From positions 620,001 to 684,000 of the forward strand of contig CBDCDL010000002.1 in assembly GCA_965215345.1 (NCBI GenBank): a stretch of 64,000 bases of DNA, given 5' to 3'. Under the pieces are notes generated by a model that was not told the origin of the DNA, did no database searches, and saw nothing but the letters and a program-made list of their open reading frames with translations. This DNA is from CATQHW01 sp965215345 (GTDB lineage Bacteria; Spirochaetota; Spirochaetia; SZUA-6; Bin103). Below, piece after piece: positions 36,704 to 46,269 of this stretch. The position numbers and the translations under genes are program-made. Each line of letters begins with the position of its first letter. Positions within the stretch are counted from its first letter, which is position 1.

Positions 36704-37687
36704 ATGATTCAGTATACCGTACGGCGAATCCTCCTGATGATCCTCACATTGTGGATCATATCGATCATCAGCTTCGTCGTGATTCAGCTTCCTCCCGGCG
36801 ACTATCTGACCACGCTCGCCATCAACCTGGAGGAGAGCGGCTATCCGGTCGAAGAGGCGATGCTGGAGCGCTACCGCACCAGGTTCGGGCTCGACAAGAC
36901 GCTGTTCGAGCAGTACGTCATCTGGATAACGAACTTCGTGCAGGGTGACATGGGGTACTCTTTCGAGTGGAGAGCCAACGTCAACACCCTCATATGGGAG
37001 CGGCTGCTGCTGACCATGGCGCTGAGCACGTCGTCGCTGATCCTGACCTGGATGATCTCGCTTCCGATCGGTGTCTACTCCGCGCTGAGGCAGCATTCGC
37101 TCGGCGACTACGCGTTTACCATCCTCGGCCTGATGGGCATCTCCGTGCCGAGCTTCATGCTCGCGCTGGTGCTGATGTACGTCGCGTTCAACACGTTCGG
37201 CCTGGACGTCGGGAGACTGTTCTCGCCGGAATACGAAGACGCCTCCTGGAGCTTCGGGAAGGTGCTGGACCTGCTCAAGCACATCTGGCTGCCGGGCTTC
37301 ATCATCGCCATCTCCGGCACCGCCGGTCTGATCCGCACCCTGCGCGCCAACCTGCTGGACGAGCTCAAGAAGCCCTACATGATCACCGCCCGTTCCAAGG
37401 GAGTCGCCTATCGCAAGGTGGTCATGAAGTATCCCATGCGGATTGCCATGAACCCCTTCATCAGTTCGTTCGCCTATATCCTGCCCGGCCTGATCTCCTT
37501 CTCGGCGATCATCTCCGTGGTGATGAACATGCCCACCACCGGCCCGCTGCTGCTGGGTGCGCTGCAGACCCAGGACATGTACCTGGCCGGCAGCTTCATC
37601 ATGCTGCTCAGCGCGCTGACCGTGATCGGCACCTTCTTCTCCGACCTGCTGCTGGCGGCGGTCGATCCAAGGGTACGGTTCTTCTAA
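36704..37687 (+). CDS. ABC importer permease, DppB/OppB type (system 2)
   Basis: A 327-residue permease starting MIQYTVRRILLMILTLWIIS, chosen over a longer in-frame GC-rich extension because this matches the family start. Hallmarks are VVIQLPPGDYLTTLA, RYRTRFGLDKTLFEQY, and the ATPase-contact loop LLDELKKPYMITARSKGVAY. It is a clear paralogue of the system-1 gene at 2364. The OppC-type gene starts two bases after its stop. Confidence 0.92.
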   Translation: MIQYTVRRILLMILTLWIISIISFVVIQLPPGDYLTTLAINLEESGYPVEEAMLERYRTRFGLDKTLFEQYVIWITNFVQGDMGYSFEWRANVNTLIWERLLLTMALSTSSLILTWMISLPIGVYSALRQHSLGDYAFTILGLMGISVPSFMLALVLMYVAFNTFGLDVGRLFSPEYEDASWSFGKVLDLLKHIWLPGFIIAISGTAGLIRTLRANLLDELKKPYMITARSKGVAYRKVVMKYPMRIAMNPFISSFAYILPGLISFSAIISVVMNMPTTGPLLLGALQTQDMYLAGSFIMLLSALTVIGTFFSDLLLAAVDPRVRFF

Positions 37688-37688
37688 G

Positions 37689-38834
37689 GTGCTTTCGGCG
37701 TTCAAGGCGGACCGCGGCAAGCAGGCCGGGGAGAACCGGGAACTCGACGACCTGTACACGTCGTCGCAGTGGAAGCTGATCGTCATCCGCTTCCGCAAGC
37801 ACAAGCCGGCCGTGGTATCCCTGTTCGTCCTGGCGGTGTGCTATCTGCTCGCGCTGCTGGCTCCGTTCTTCGCCGTGCACGATCCCAACGAGAAGAACGC
37901 CGACTACCGCGAGGCGCCGCCGCAGGGAATCCACTTCGTCGACCACGCCGGCAGGTTTTCGCTCTTGCCGGTCATCTATCCCTTTCGCAAGGCGATGAAC
38001 ATGGAAACCTTCGAGGTGGAGTTCAGCGAAATCGTCGAAGAAGAGACCAGGCTGGTGCCCTTCGCGAAGGGATTCGAGTACCGGCTCTTCGGGCTCACCC
38101 TGGACCGTCATTTCTTCGGACCCGAACGCCCCGGCGTGCCGTTTCACCTCCTGGGCTGCGACCGTCTGGGCCGCGACCTGTACAGCCGCATCCTGTACGG
38201 CAGCAGGATCTCGCTCTCCATCGGACTGTTCGGCGTGGCCATCAGCTTCTTTCTTGGGATCCTGATCGGCGGCATCGCGGGGTATCTGGGGGGAGTGGTC
38301 GACAACGTCGTGCAGCGCGCCATCGAGATTCTGCTGTCCATTCCGCAGTTGCCGCTGTGGATGGCGTTGAGCGCGGCGCTGCCGCGGGACTGGTCGCAGC
38401 TGCAGAACTACCTGCTGATCACGATCATCCTGTCGATCATCGGCTGGACGGGACTGGCGCGCATCGTGCGCGGCAGGTTCCTGAGCCTGCGCACGGAGGA
38501 CTTCGTCACCGCCGCCGAGCTCATGGGCCGCAACAACCTGCAGATCATCTTCATCCACATGCTGCCCTCGTTCTACAGCTACATCATCGCGTCGCTCACG
38601 CTGTCGATCCCGGGGATGATCCTGGGCGAGACCGCACTCAGCTTCCTGGGGCTGGGCCTGCAGGCGCCGACCATCAGTTGGGGCGTGCTGCTGCGGGACG
38701 CGCAGAACGTGTACGCCATCGCCATCACGCCGTGGATCCTGTTGCCGTGCGTGTGCGTGATCATCGTCGTGCTGGCGTTCAACCTGCTCGGCGACGGCAT
38801 TCGGGACGCCGCCGATCCCTACGGAAGCCGCTGA
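37689..38834 (+). CDS. ABC importer permease, DppC/OppC type with periplasmic insert (system 2)
   Basis: A 381-residue permease with a GTG start. Between the first helix and the conserved LLGCDRLGRDLYSRILYGSR there is the same kind of insert (about residues 60-150, including MNMETFEVEFSEIVEEETRL) as in system 1, with low sequence identity but equal placement. The coupling loop is AELMGRNNLQIIFIHMLPSF. Its stop overlaps the next ATG by one base (TGATG). Confidence 0.92.
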   Translation: MLSAFKADRGKQAGENRELDDLYTSSQWKLIVIRFRKHKPAVVSLFVLAVCYLLALLAPFFAVHDPNEKNADYREAPPQGIHFVDHAGRFSLLPVIYPFRKAMNMETFEVEFSEIVEEETRLVPFAKGFEYRLFGLTLDRHFFGPERPGVPFHLLGCDRLGRDLYSRILYGSRISLSIGLFGVAISFFLGILIGGIAGYLGGVVDNVVQRAIEILLSIPQLPLWMALSAALPRDWSQLQNYLLITIILSIIGWTGLARIVRGRFLSLRTEDFVTAAELMGRNNLQIIFIHMLPSFYSYIIASLTLSIPGMILGETALSFLGLGLQAPTISWGVLLRDAQNVYAIAITPWILLPCVCVIIVVLAFNLLGDGIRDAADPYGSR

Positions 38835-39838
38835 TGGAGCCGCGCAACATCCTTGAGGTGGACGACCTGACGGTCGAGTTCCACGGCGACGAAGGGATCG
38901 CCAAGGCGGTCAACGGCGTCTCCTTTGCGGTCCGGGAGGGACAGTCGGTCGGCCTGGTCGGTGAGAGCGGCTGCGGCAAATCGGTGTCGGCGTACTCCAT
39001 CCTGCGCCTGCTGGCCGACACCGCGCGCATCACCGGCGGCGCGATCCGCTACCGGCAACGCGACGGCGCCGTAACCGACCTCACCACGCTGGATCCGGAC
39101 GGCGATCACATCCGCAAGCTGCGCGGCGCCGACATCTCGATGATCTTCCAGGAGCCGATGACCGCCTTCAGCCCCGTGCATACCGTCAACAACCAGATTT
39201 CCGAACTGCTGATGCTGCACACCGGCATCGACAAGGAGGAGGCAAGGGCCAGGACCATCGAGTTGCTGCGCCGCACCGGCATTCCGGACCCCGAGCAGCG
39301 GGTGGACGACTACACCTTTCAGTTGAGCGGCGGGATGCGGCAGCGCGCCATGATCGCCCTGGGGATCGCCTGCGCGCCGCGCATCCTGATCGCGGACGAG
39401 CCGACCACGGCTCTCGACGTGACCATCCAGGCGCAGGTGCTGAGGATGATCCAGGAGATGCAGCGGGAGATGGGGCTGTCGCTGATCCTGATCACCCACG
39501 ATCTGGCCGTCATTTCCAAGATGGTCGAGCACGTGTACGTCATGTACCTGGGCAAGGTGGTGGAAGAGGCGCCGGTGCGGGAGCTGTTCCGCAATCCGCG
39601 CCACCCCTATACCCGCAACCTGATGAAGTCGGTGCCGCGCATGAGCCGGCAGGGAGAGCGGCTGCATACCATCGAGGGAGCCGTGCCCACGACCTACCTG
39701 CTGCCCACGGGATGTCCCTTCCACCCGCGCTGCGAGGAGGCGATCGCCGGCACCTGCGAGGTGACCCATCCGCCGGCGGTGAAGATCGGCGCGGGCCACG
39801 TGGCCACCTGCCACAACATCCCGGTACCGGCGCCGTGA
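38834..39838 (+). CDS. ABC importer ATPase, OppD/DppD type (system 2)
   Basis: A 334-residue ATPase. Walker A is GESGCGKSVSAY, the family motif after the Q-loop is MIFQEPMTAFSPVH, the signature is LSGGMRQRAMIALGI, Walker B is ILIADEPTTALD and the switch His is in LILITHDLAV. The C-terminal Cys cluster is GCPFHPRCEEAIAGTC. Both junctions overlap neighbours (TGATG before, GTGA after), so the four genes from 36704 form one tightly coupled operon. Confidence 0.94.
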   Translation: MEPRNILEVDDLTVEFHGDEGIAKAVNGVSFAVREGQSVGLVGESGCGKSVSAYSILRLLADTARITGGAIRYRQRDGAVTDLTTLDPDGDHIRKLRGADISMIFQEPMTAFSPVHTVNNQISELLMLHTGIDKEEARARTIELLRRTGIPDPEQRVDDYTFQLSGGMRQRAMIALGIACAPRILIADEPTTALDVTIQAQVLRMIQEMQREMGLSLILITHDLAVISKMVEHVYVMYLGKVVEEAPVRELFRNPRHPYTRNLMKSVPRMSRQGERLHTIEGAVPTTYLLPTGCPFHPRCEEAIAGTCEVTHPPAVKIGAGHVATCHNIPVPAP

Positions 39839-40839
39839 GCGAACCCCTGCTGCAGGTCCGCAACCTCAGGAAGTACTTTCCGGTGGAACGCGGCTTTCTG
39901 AGGCGGGGGGACGAGTTCATCCGCGCGGTGGACGACATCTCGTTCGCCGTCGTACGCGGCACGGTCCTGGGACTCATCGGCGAGAGCGGATGCGGCAAGA
40001 CCACCACCGTGAAGACGATCATGCGGGCGATTCCACCCACCTCCGGAAGCATCGAGTACACCACGCAGGACAACCGGTCGGTGGATCTGGCCCAGTTGAC
40101 CAGGAAGGAGCTGAAACCCCTGCGGAAGGAGATCCAGATGATCTTCCAGGATCCGTTCAGCTCGCTGAATCCGCGCATGACCGCGCTCGACATCGTCGCC
40201 GAGCCGCTCAAGGTGCTGAAGTGGCGAAAGCCGGACTACCGGCGCCGGGTCGAGGACCTGATGGACCTGGTGGGGCTCGATCCGCGCTTCCTGTCCCGCT
40301 ATCCGCACGCGTTCTCGGGCGGCCAGCGGCAGCGGCTGGGGATCGCGCGCGCGCTCGCGTCCTCACCCTCGCTGCTGTTCGCCGACGAGCCGGTGTCGGC
40401 CCTCGACGTCTCCGTGCAGGCGCAGATCCTCAATCTGTTGCTCGACATCCAGGCCCGCATGGGGTTGACGGTGGTGATCATCGCCCACGACCTGGGCGTG
40501 GTGCGCTACATCTGCAGGGAAGTGGCGATCATGTACCTGGGCAAGATCGTCGAGCAGGGAGACACCAGGGAGATCTACACCCGCCCCAGGCATCCCTATA
40601 CCGCCGGCCTGCTGGCGGCCAGCCCGGACACCGACCCCGACACCCCCTGGGCGGAGGATCTGCTCACCGGCGACGTGCCGAGCCCGATCGGCGAACGCCC
40701 GGGATGCGTGTTCGCCTCCCGCTGCGCTCACGCCGAGGAGCGCTGCAGTCGTGAGGAGCCCCAGTTGGCGCCGGTTGCCGGCGCCGGCCGCACGGTCGCC
40801 TGCTGGCGCGCCGACGCGTTGCGACTGCGCGGCATCTGA
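39835..40839 (+). CDS. ABC importer ATPase, OppF/DppF type (system 2)
   Basis: A 334-residue ATPase from a GTG that overlaps the previous stop. Walker A is GESGCGKTTTVKT, Q-loop region MIFQDPFSSLNPRMT, signature FSGGQRQRLGIARAL, Walker B LLFADEPVSALD and switch His in VVIIAHDLGV. The Cys cluster near the end is GCVFASRCAHAEERC. It ends the operon, 16 bases from the convergent FG-GAP protein gene. Confidence 0.94.
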   Translation: MSEPLLQVRNLRKYFPVERGFLRRGDEFIRAVDDISFAVVRGTVLGLIGESGCGKTTTVKTIMRAIPPTSGSIEYTTQDNRSVDLAQLTRKELKPLRKEIQMIFQDPFSSLNPRMTALDIVAEPLKVLKWRKPDYRRRVEDLMDLVGLDPRFLSRYPHAFSGGQRQRLGIARALASSPSLLFADEPVSALDVSVQAQILNLLLDIQARMGLTVVIIAHDLGVVRYICREVAIMYLGKIVEQGDTREIYTRPRHPYTAGLLAASPDTDPDTPWAEDLLTGDVPSPIGERPGCVFASRCAHAEERCSREEPQLAPVAGAGRTVACWRADALRLRGI

Positions 40840-40855
40840 GCGCGGCTCGCGCCTT

Positions 40856-42745
40856 TCAGAAATCGAGCGCCGGAAGGTAGCCGCTGGGCCGCAGCGCGTT
40901 GGGACGCCAGCGCGGCGCCACCGCCGGCACGTTGCCGCCGGCTCCCCAGATCTGCCAGCTCGATTCGTTCACCAGCAACAGGCATCCGCAGCCGTAACGC
41001 GGCAGATCCAGCACCGTGAGATGGCGCACGCGGCCGCTGCGCTCCGGGAACGGCCGCACCAGGCGGCCGGTGAGAGGATCGAGAATGCCGCCGCGGTTCA
41101 CGGCCAGGTCACTGCCCGCGGTACCCCACGGCAGCGGGCGGCAGCCCGCCTCGGCCGACATCTCCACCCAGCGGCTGATCAGCTCGAGCCGGTGGTCGAG
41201 CAGCACGGCGATACCGGGCTCCCGCCACTGGGTGATGGCGAGGATCTGCGGCTCCGGCCGCCCGGGCAGGAAGCGGCCCAGCGCGTATTGCTGCACGTGG
41301 CCCCACGTGAGCTGCGTGCTGATGGCCCCGGTCCGCGGCTCGATCTCCATCAGCCCCTCCTCGCCGGCGGCGACGTAGAAGCGCGGCTCCGCGTTCAGAG
41401 AGAACAGCCCGATGGCGTCCGAATGGTCGGGCAGGTCGAGCGACCACACGGTGTCTCCGGCGGGAGAGAGCAGCGTCCGGCTGGCGAACAGGTAGTCCGG
41501 CTGCCCGGCCCGAAGCTGCACGGGCAGCGGAAAGTGGCCGGTGTTCAGCGCCCGGTGCCACAGCAGCTCCAGGCGGCGGTCGTACAGCCAGATGTTCCAG
41601 TAGCGGTCCTTGACGTAGAAGCCCGGCGCCTGCCCCACCTCGGTGAGCACGGGGCAGATGGCATCCCCCAGCAGGCGCTCGTGCGGGTAGTCGGCGTGCT
41701 CCCGGTAGGGGTTGGCGGGAGGCGCCGCCACCGTGGCGCGGTGCTCGCCGCTCACCGCGTCGTGCACGTGGATGCCGAAGTCGGCGGTGAACACCACCTC
41801 TCGCCGGCCGTCGCCGTCGATGTCGAAGGCGCACAGCGGCAGGTCGCCGCCCTGGCTCAGCGGGTACTCGAACGGCCCCAGCCGCCACCGGCGGCCGTGC
41901 ATCACGTGCTGGCAGTGGACCTCGGCGCCGTGATCGTCGTCGGCCAGCAGCTCCGGCAGTCCGTCGCCGTCCAGGTCCTGAAACAGCACGCGGCTGCGGC
42001 ACAGCGCATCGTCCAGGGCGCCCTCGGCCAGCAGCTCCATGTCCGGAGCCTCGGGCAGCGGCAACTCGGCTTGCCGGACCCGGTGGCCCGCTACCTGCAC
42101 CGGTCCGTAGGTCGACTCGCCGCTGCACACCAGGGCGGCTCGGCCGTGGGTGTAGCATCCGTCGACGACGCGGACGGTCGGTCCGTCCACCAGGCCCGCC
42201 TGCAACTCGCGGCCGGTGACCCGGATCAGCATCCGGTACTCCGGAAGCGAGGCCGGCAGCGGCACCTGCGCCAGCACGTGGTGGCGGTCGCCCGAGCGCA
42301 GCACCAGCCGCATTCCGGCGCCGTCCTCCACGGTCAGCGCGTAGTGGTGACGGGCGTCCTGGTAGCGAAACGCAACGCCGGCAGGCCCGTCCTGGCCGCC
42401 GCTGCAGCTCGCGCGCAGCTCGTAGTCCGTCCAGCGCCAGTCGCCGAAAGCCAGGGTCGGGATCGGCGGAACCTGGATCGTCACGAACGGGTCGAAGGCG
42501 CCGCTCTCGTCCAGCATCCGCTGCCGGCGGCTCTCCGTCTCCTGCGCCCGGCTGCGGATCTGCCGCACCCGGCTGCCTTCGATGATCCAGTTGGGCGCGT
42601 CCCAGTTGGACAGCAGAGACTCCTCGCGTACGGGCGCGCGCGAAAAGGTGTCGTCCGAGAGGCGCACGGCGAGTTCCTCGGTGCGCATCCGGTCGAAGCG
42701 AAGATCGAAGGTGAAGCGCTCGGTCTGCAATTCTGCGAGATTCAT
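40856..42745 (-). CDS. FG-GAP-repeat protein, rhamnogalacturonan-lyase-like
   Basis: A 629-residue protein from MNLAELQTERFTFDLRFDRM. An N-terminal beta-sandwich-like part (about 80-220; YELRASCSGGQDGPAGVAFR) precedes a propeller with calcium-type motifs LFQDLDGDGLPELLAD and AFDIDGDGRREVVFTA. The later part (FYVKDRYWNIWLYDRRLELL, LLDHRLELISRWVEMS) continues the blades. No signal peptide is seen. The architecture resembles FG-GAP carbohydrate-active proteins, but catalysis is unproven. Its start overlaps the stop of a truncated PIN gene (ATGA), which is probably an accident of the deletion that removed the toxin's end. Confidence 0.65.
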   Translation of the reverse strand: MNLAELQTERFTFDLRFDRMRTEELAVRLSDDTFSRAPVREESLLSNWDAPNWIIEGSRVRQIRSRAQETESRRQRMLDESGAFDPFVTIQVPPIPTLAFGDWRWTDYELRASCSGGQDGPAGVAFRYQDARHHYALTVEDGAGMRLVLRSGDRHHVLAQVPLPASLPEYRMLIRVTGRELQAGLVDGPTVRVVDGCYTHGRAALVCSGESTYGPVQVAGHRVRQAELPLPEAPDMELLAEGALDDALCRSRVLFQDLDGDGLPELLADDDHGAEVHCQHVMHGRRWRLGPFEYPLSQGGDLPLCAFDIDGDGRREVVFTADFGIHVHDAVSGEHRATVAAPPANPYREHADYPHERLLGDAICPVLTEVGQAPGFYVKDRYWNIWLYDRRLELLWHRALNTGHFPLPVQLRAGQPDYLFASRTLLSPAGDTVWSLDLPDHSDAIGLFSLNAEPRFYVAAGEEGLMEIEPRTGAISTQLTWGHVQQYALGRFLPGRPEPQILAITQWREPGIAVLLDHRLELISRWVEMSAEAGCRPLPWGTAGSDLAVNRGGILDPLTGRLVRPFPERSGRVRHLTVLDLPRYGCGCLLLVNESSWQIWGAGGNVPAVAPRWRPNALRPSGYLPALDF

Positions 42746-42930
42746 GAGTCGGTCTCCCCTGCCGTCGTCAGACTCTGCGTCTCGACATCCTCGATGGGGT
42801 CGACCAGCACCAACTCGCAGATGACGACGTCGCGTTCCCGGCATGCGGACAGGAACCCGCGCGCCAGCCGGTGCTCTTCGCAGCCCGAGTTCTGCGCATA
42901 CACCAGCACGTTGGTATCGATCGACAGCAC
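42742..42930 (-). pseudogene. truncated PIN-domain toxin (VapC-like), second copy
   Basis: Reads MLSIDTNVLVYAQNSGCEEH, then HRLARGFLSACRERDVVICE and LVLV, the start of a PIN-domain toxin with the first catalytic Asp (IDTNVLVYA). It then changes to DPIEDVETQSLTTAG and stops at 62 residues, half the normal length, so the rest of the active site is missing. It lies four bases after its antitoxin gene. The truncation point abuts the FG-GAP gene. Confidence 0.8.
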
Positions 42931-42934
42931 TCGA

Positions 42935-43177
42935 TCAGATCTCCGACGCCGGCTCGTTCACCAACAGCCGCCAATCCTCGGGAGGCGCCTTGAATGCGCC
43001 GAGGTCGTCAGGCGGCGGAGGAGCCCAGCTCCGGTCGCTGCCGACCGCCGGATAGGCTCGCGTGATGTACTCGACGCCGCGCCGCACCACCTCCGCCAGC
43101 GACATCTCGCGTTCACGGGCGACCCGCTTGACCTCCTCGTAGAGCGCATCGGGAAGTTGAATCTGGGTGCGTACCAT
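42935..43177 (-). CDS. ribbon-helix-helix antitoxin (VapB-like)
   Basis: An 80-residue protein starting MVRTQIQLPDALYEEVKRVA, a classic ribbon-helix-helix DNA-binding domain, followed by a Pro-rich toxin-binding tail (SWAPPPPDDLGAFKAPPEDW). It would bind its own promoter and neutralise a PIN toxin. Its cognate toxin downstream is truncated. An AT-rich imperfect palindrome right upstream (43184-43204) is a likely operator. Confidence 0.85.
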   Translation of the reverse strand: MVRTQIQLPDALYEEVKRVAREREMSLAEVVRRGVEYITRAYPAVGSDRSWAPPPPDDLGAFKAPPEDWRLLVNEPASEI

Positions 43178-43183
43178 GCCATC

Positions 43184-43204
43184 GAAATATCATGCTTAAT
43201 ATTC
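43184..43204 (-). promoter_or_regulatory. AT-rich palindrome, likely antitoxin operator/promoter
   Basis: GAAATAT (43184-43190), eight bases, then ATATTC (43199-43204) form an imperfect inverted repeat in an otherwise GC-rich region. On the - strand TTGATG (43212-43207) and TATTTC (43189-43184) are 17 bases apart and could be the -35/-10. Ribbon-helix-helix antitoxins typically bind such palindromes over their promoter. Confidence 0.45.
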
Positions 43205-43337
43205 GACATCAAGACCGCTCGCTCTGCTGCCGCGTCGGCAGCACGTGGCCGGGGATGGTTCTCCGCCGCCACCTTCGGTTGGATTCTTTCGGGTACCGGC
43301 GCGTGATCGCCGAGATCATCACCGGCGAGGCCGGCGC

Positions 43338-44414
43338 GTGAAGGGGCGCGGGGCGGCCGTCAACCCGCCCAACCGCTTCGAGCGGATCGAGTACGTCCCC
43401 GACCCGGACGCACCGCCCGGCCGGCCGGCGACCGAGCTGCTGCGCGACCGCTCGCGCTCCGTCATCGCCACCAACCAGAGCCCGGACATCGGCTTCGACG
43501 CCTCCATCAACCCCTACCGCGGCTGCGCGCACGGCTGCGCCTACTGCTACGCCCGGCCCACGCACGAGTACCTGGGCTTCTCCGCCGGGCTCGACTTCGA
43601 GACCCGCATCGTGGTCAAGGAGGACGCGCCCGAGCTGCTGGCCGCGGAGCTCGCACGTCCGCGCTGGCGCCCCCAACCGCTTGCGCTTTCCGGGGTGACC
43701 GATCCGTACCAGCCGGTCGAGCGCCAACTCCGCATCACCCGCCGCTGCCTGCAGGTGCTGGCCGAGTTCCGCAACCCCGTGATCGTGGTCACCAAGAACC
43801 GCTTGGTGGCGCGTGACGCCGACGTGCTGGCCGACCTTGCCGCCGACGGCGCTGCGGCGGTGTTCCTGTCGATCCCGACCATCGACGCCTCCCTGAGCAA
43901 CGCCATGGAGCCGCTCACCAGCACCCCGGCCCGGCGGATCGAGGCGATGGAGACCCTGGCGGCGGCCGGCGTGCCGGTGGGGGTCCTGACCGCGCCGGTC
44001 ATCCCCGGCCTCACCGATCACGAGATTCCGGCGATCGTCGACGCGGCGGGAACCGCCGGCGCGTCGTTCGCCGGCTACGTCATGCTGCGGCTGCCGCTGG
44101 CCGTGGCGCCGCTGTTCGAGGACTGGCTGGAACGGCATCGCCCCGACCGGAAGGGCAAGGTGCTGTCCCGTCTCCGCCAGGTCCGCGGCGGCACATCCGG
44201 TGAGGGCCGGCTCAACGACGCCGGCTTCGGCTCCCGCATGCGGGGCTCGGGCCCGTTCGCGGACCTGGTGGCGACCATGTTCGCGCGTTCGTGCGCCCGC
44301 GCCGGCATACGCGACCGCGCCCCGACGCTCGACTGCGGGTCGTTCCGCGTCCCGAACCGCTACCGGGCCGGCGCCGACCAGCTCACGTTGTGGCCCGAAT
44401 CGCCGCCTCGATGA
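43338..44414 (+). CDS. PA0069-family radical SAM protein (spore photoproduct lyase-like)
   Basis: A 358-residue protein from a GTG. The radical SAM cluster is GCAHGCAYCYAR (C-x3-C-x2-C), preceded by the family phrase NQSPDIGFDASINPYRGC. SGVTDPYQPVERQLRITRRC and VTKNRLVARDADVL follow as in the PA0069/SPL-like group. Function in this family is not settled. Its 3' end overlaps the convergent ABC exporter gene by 32 bases. Confidence 0.9.
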   Translation: MKGRGAAVNPPNRFERIEYVPDPDAPPGRPATELLRDRSRSVIATNQSPDIGFDASINPYRGCAHGCAYCYARPTHEYLGFSAGLDFETRIVVKEDAPELLAAELARPRWRPQPLALSGVTDPYQPVERQLRITRRCLQVLAEFRNPVIVVTKNRLVARDADVLADLAADGAAAVFLSIPTIDASLSNAMEPLTSTPARRIEAMETLAAAGVPVGVLTAPVIPGLTDHEIPAIVDAAGTAGASFAGYVMLRLPLAVAPLFEDWLERHRPDRKGKVLSRLRQVRGGTSGEGRLNDAGFGSRMRGSGPFADLVATMFARSCARAGIRDRAPTLDCGSFRVPNRYRAGADQLTLWPESPPR

Positions 44415-46269
44415 GCTCGTCCGGGATGTCGTCGAACGACGAGTAGTTCATGGAGTACAGCCGCGCGTACAGGCCGTTCAGGGCCATCAGCTCGGCGTGC
44501 GTGCCGCGCTCCACGATGCGGCCCTCCTGCAGGACCAGGATGCGGTCGGCGCCGCGGATGGTGGCCAGGCGGTGCGCGATCACCAGGCCGGTCCTTCCTT
44601 CGAGCAGCCTGGTGAGCGCCTTCTGGATCAGCATCTCCGTGTAGCTGTCGATGTTGGCGGTCGCCTCGTCCAGCACCAGCACCTTCGTGTCGGCCACCAC
44701 GGCGCGCGCGAAGCTGATGAGCTGCCTCTGCCCGAGCGACAGGTTGCCGCCGCGCTGCTCGATCTCGGTCTGGTAGCCGTCCGGCAGGCGCATGATGAAC
44801 CCGTGCGCGCCGACCGTGCGGGCCGCCTCCTCGACCTGCTCGGGCGTCACGTGCGGCTTGTGGTAGCGGATGTTCTCCTCGATCGTGCCGGAGAACAGGA
44901 ACGGCTCCTGCAGCACCATGCCGATGTGGCGGCCGAGCGAATCCTGTGACACGTCGCGCACGTCGTGGCCGCCCACCAGCACCTTTCCGTCCCACACCTC
45001 GTAGAAGCGGTGCGCCAGCGCCGTGATGCTGGTCTTGCCGGAGCCGGTCGGCCCGACCAGGGCCACGGTCTCTCCAGGGCGCGCCGTGAAGTTGATGTCG
45101 CTCAGCACCGGCTGATCCGGGACGTAGCCGAAGGTGACGCCGCGGAACTCGACCGAGCCGTCGCAGTCGTCGAGGTCGATGGCGCCGGGCCGGTCCCTGA
45201 TCTCGACCGGCACATCCATCACCTCGAAGATCCGCTGGCCCGCTGCCATGGCCCGCTGCATGATGCTGAGCTGCATCGTCACCGAGCGGATCGGCTGGAA
45301 GAACCGCTGAATGTAGATCAGGAAGGCGATCAGCACGCCCAGGTCGAGGCTCCGGTCGAGCACCATCGACCCGCCCATGACCACGACGATTCCGGTCGCC
45401 ATGCCGGTGAGGGTGTCGACGATCGGGATGATCATCTGCGCGATCATCACCGCGCGCGACTGCGCGACCAGGTTGTCGTGCGCCTTGTCGTGATACAGGT
45501 CCAGGTTGACCAGCTCCCGGCCGGCCTCCTGCACGGTGCGCACGCCGTTGATCGCCTCGGCCATGGCGCCGTTGGCGATGGACGATGCCTCCCGCGCGCG
45601 CAGGAAGGTGCGCCGGGCGTGCGGCAGCCAGACCATGCGGACGATGATCAGCGTCGGCACCACGGCCAGGGCCAGCAGCCCGAGCATCCAGTCCATGGCC
45701 ACCAGCACCGTCATGATGCCGACGAGCAGCACCATGTCCCCGACCGCGAACACCGACGATTCCAGGAACTCCTGCAACGCGTACACGTCGCCCTGCAGGC
45801 GCGACATCAGCCGGCCGGTCTCGGTGCGGTCCATGAAGGACAGCGACACCCGCTGCAGGTGGCGGTACATGGCACGGCGCAGGTCGAACAGCACGCGCTC
45901 GCCGGCGCGCGCCACCACGCCTTCCTGCAGCACGTTGGCGACGAAGTTGACCAGGATGATGCCGACGAAGACGGCGACCGTGGCCCGCAGCAGTGTCAGG
46001 GCGGCATCACCGGCGCCCGCCACGTAATCGAACGTATTGCTCACGATCAGGGGGATCGCGAGCTGCGTGGCGGTAAACACCAGCACCGCCGCCAGCCCGA
46101 ACAGCAGCCGCCGCCGGTAGGGAATCACGAACGCCATGAGCCGGCGCACGACCTTGCCGTCGAAGGTCGCGCCGAACATCACCTCCTCGCGATTGGACTG
46201 CGCCCCCACCGACGCCAGGCGGGGCCGTTTCGCGACACGCGCCTTTTCGCGGCTCGCCTCAGCCGCCAC
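44383..46269 (-). CDS. ABC exporter half-transporter, catalytically canonical subunit
   Basis: A 628-residue fused membrane-ATPase protein. Six helices lie in residues about 50-340. The ATPase has Walker A GPTGSGKTSI, a non-canonical signature NLSLGQRQLISFARA, Walker B VLVLDEATANID with the catalytic Glu, and switch His IAHRLATI. The upstream partner has a degenerate Walker B, so the two likely form a heterodimeric multidrug or lipid exporter with one active ATP site. It overlaps the partner's 3' end by 11 bases. Confidence 0.92.
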   Translation of the reverse strand: MAAEASREKARVAKRPRLASVGAQSNREEVMFGATFDGKVVRRLMAFVIPYRRRLLFGLAAVLVFTATQLAIPLIVSNTFDYVAGAGDAALTLLRATVAVFVGIILVNFVANVLQEGVVARAGERVLFDLRRAMYRHLQRVSLSFMDRTETGRLMSRLQGDVYALQEFLESSVFAVGDMVLLVGIMTVLVAMDWMLGLLALAVVPTLIIVRMVWLPHARRTFLRAREASSIANGAMAEAINGVRTVQEAGRELVNLDLYHDKAHDNLVAQSRAVMIAQMIIPIVDTLTGMATGIVVVMGGSMVLDRSLDLGVLIAFLIYIQRFFQPIRSVTMQLSIMQRAMAAGQRIFEVMDVPVEIRDRPGAIDLDDCDGSVEFRGVTFGYVPDQPVLSDINFTARPGETVALVGPTGSGKTSITALAHRFYEVWDGKVLVGGHDVRDVSQDSLGRHIGMVLQEPFLFSGTIEENIRYHKPHVTPEQVEEAARTVGAHGFIMRLPDGYQTEIEQRGGNLSLGQRQLISFARAVVADTKVLVLDEATANIDSYTEMLIQKALTRLLEGRTGLVIAHRLATIRGADRILVLQEGRIVERGTHAELMALNGLYARLYSMNYSSFDDIPDELIEAAIRATT

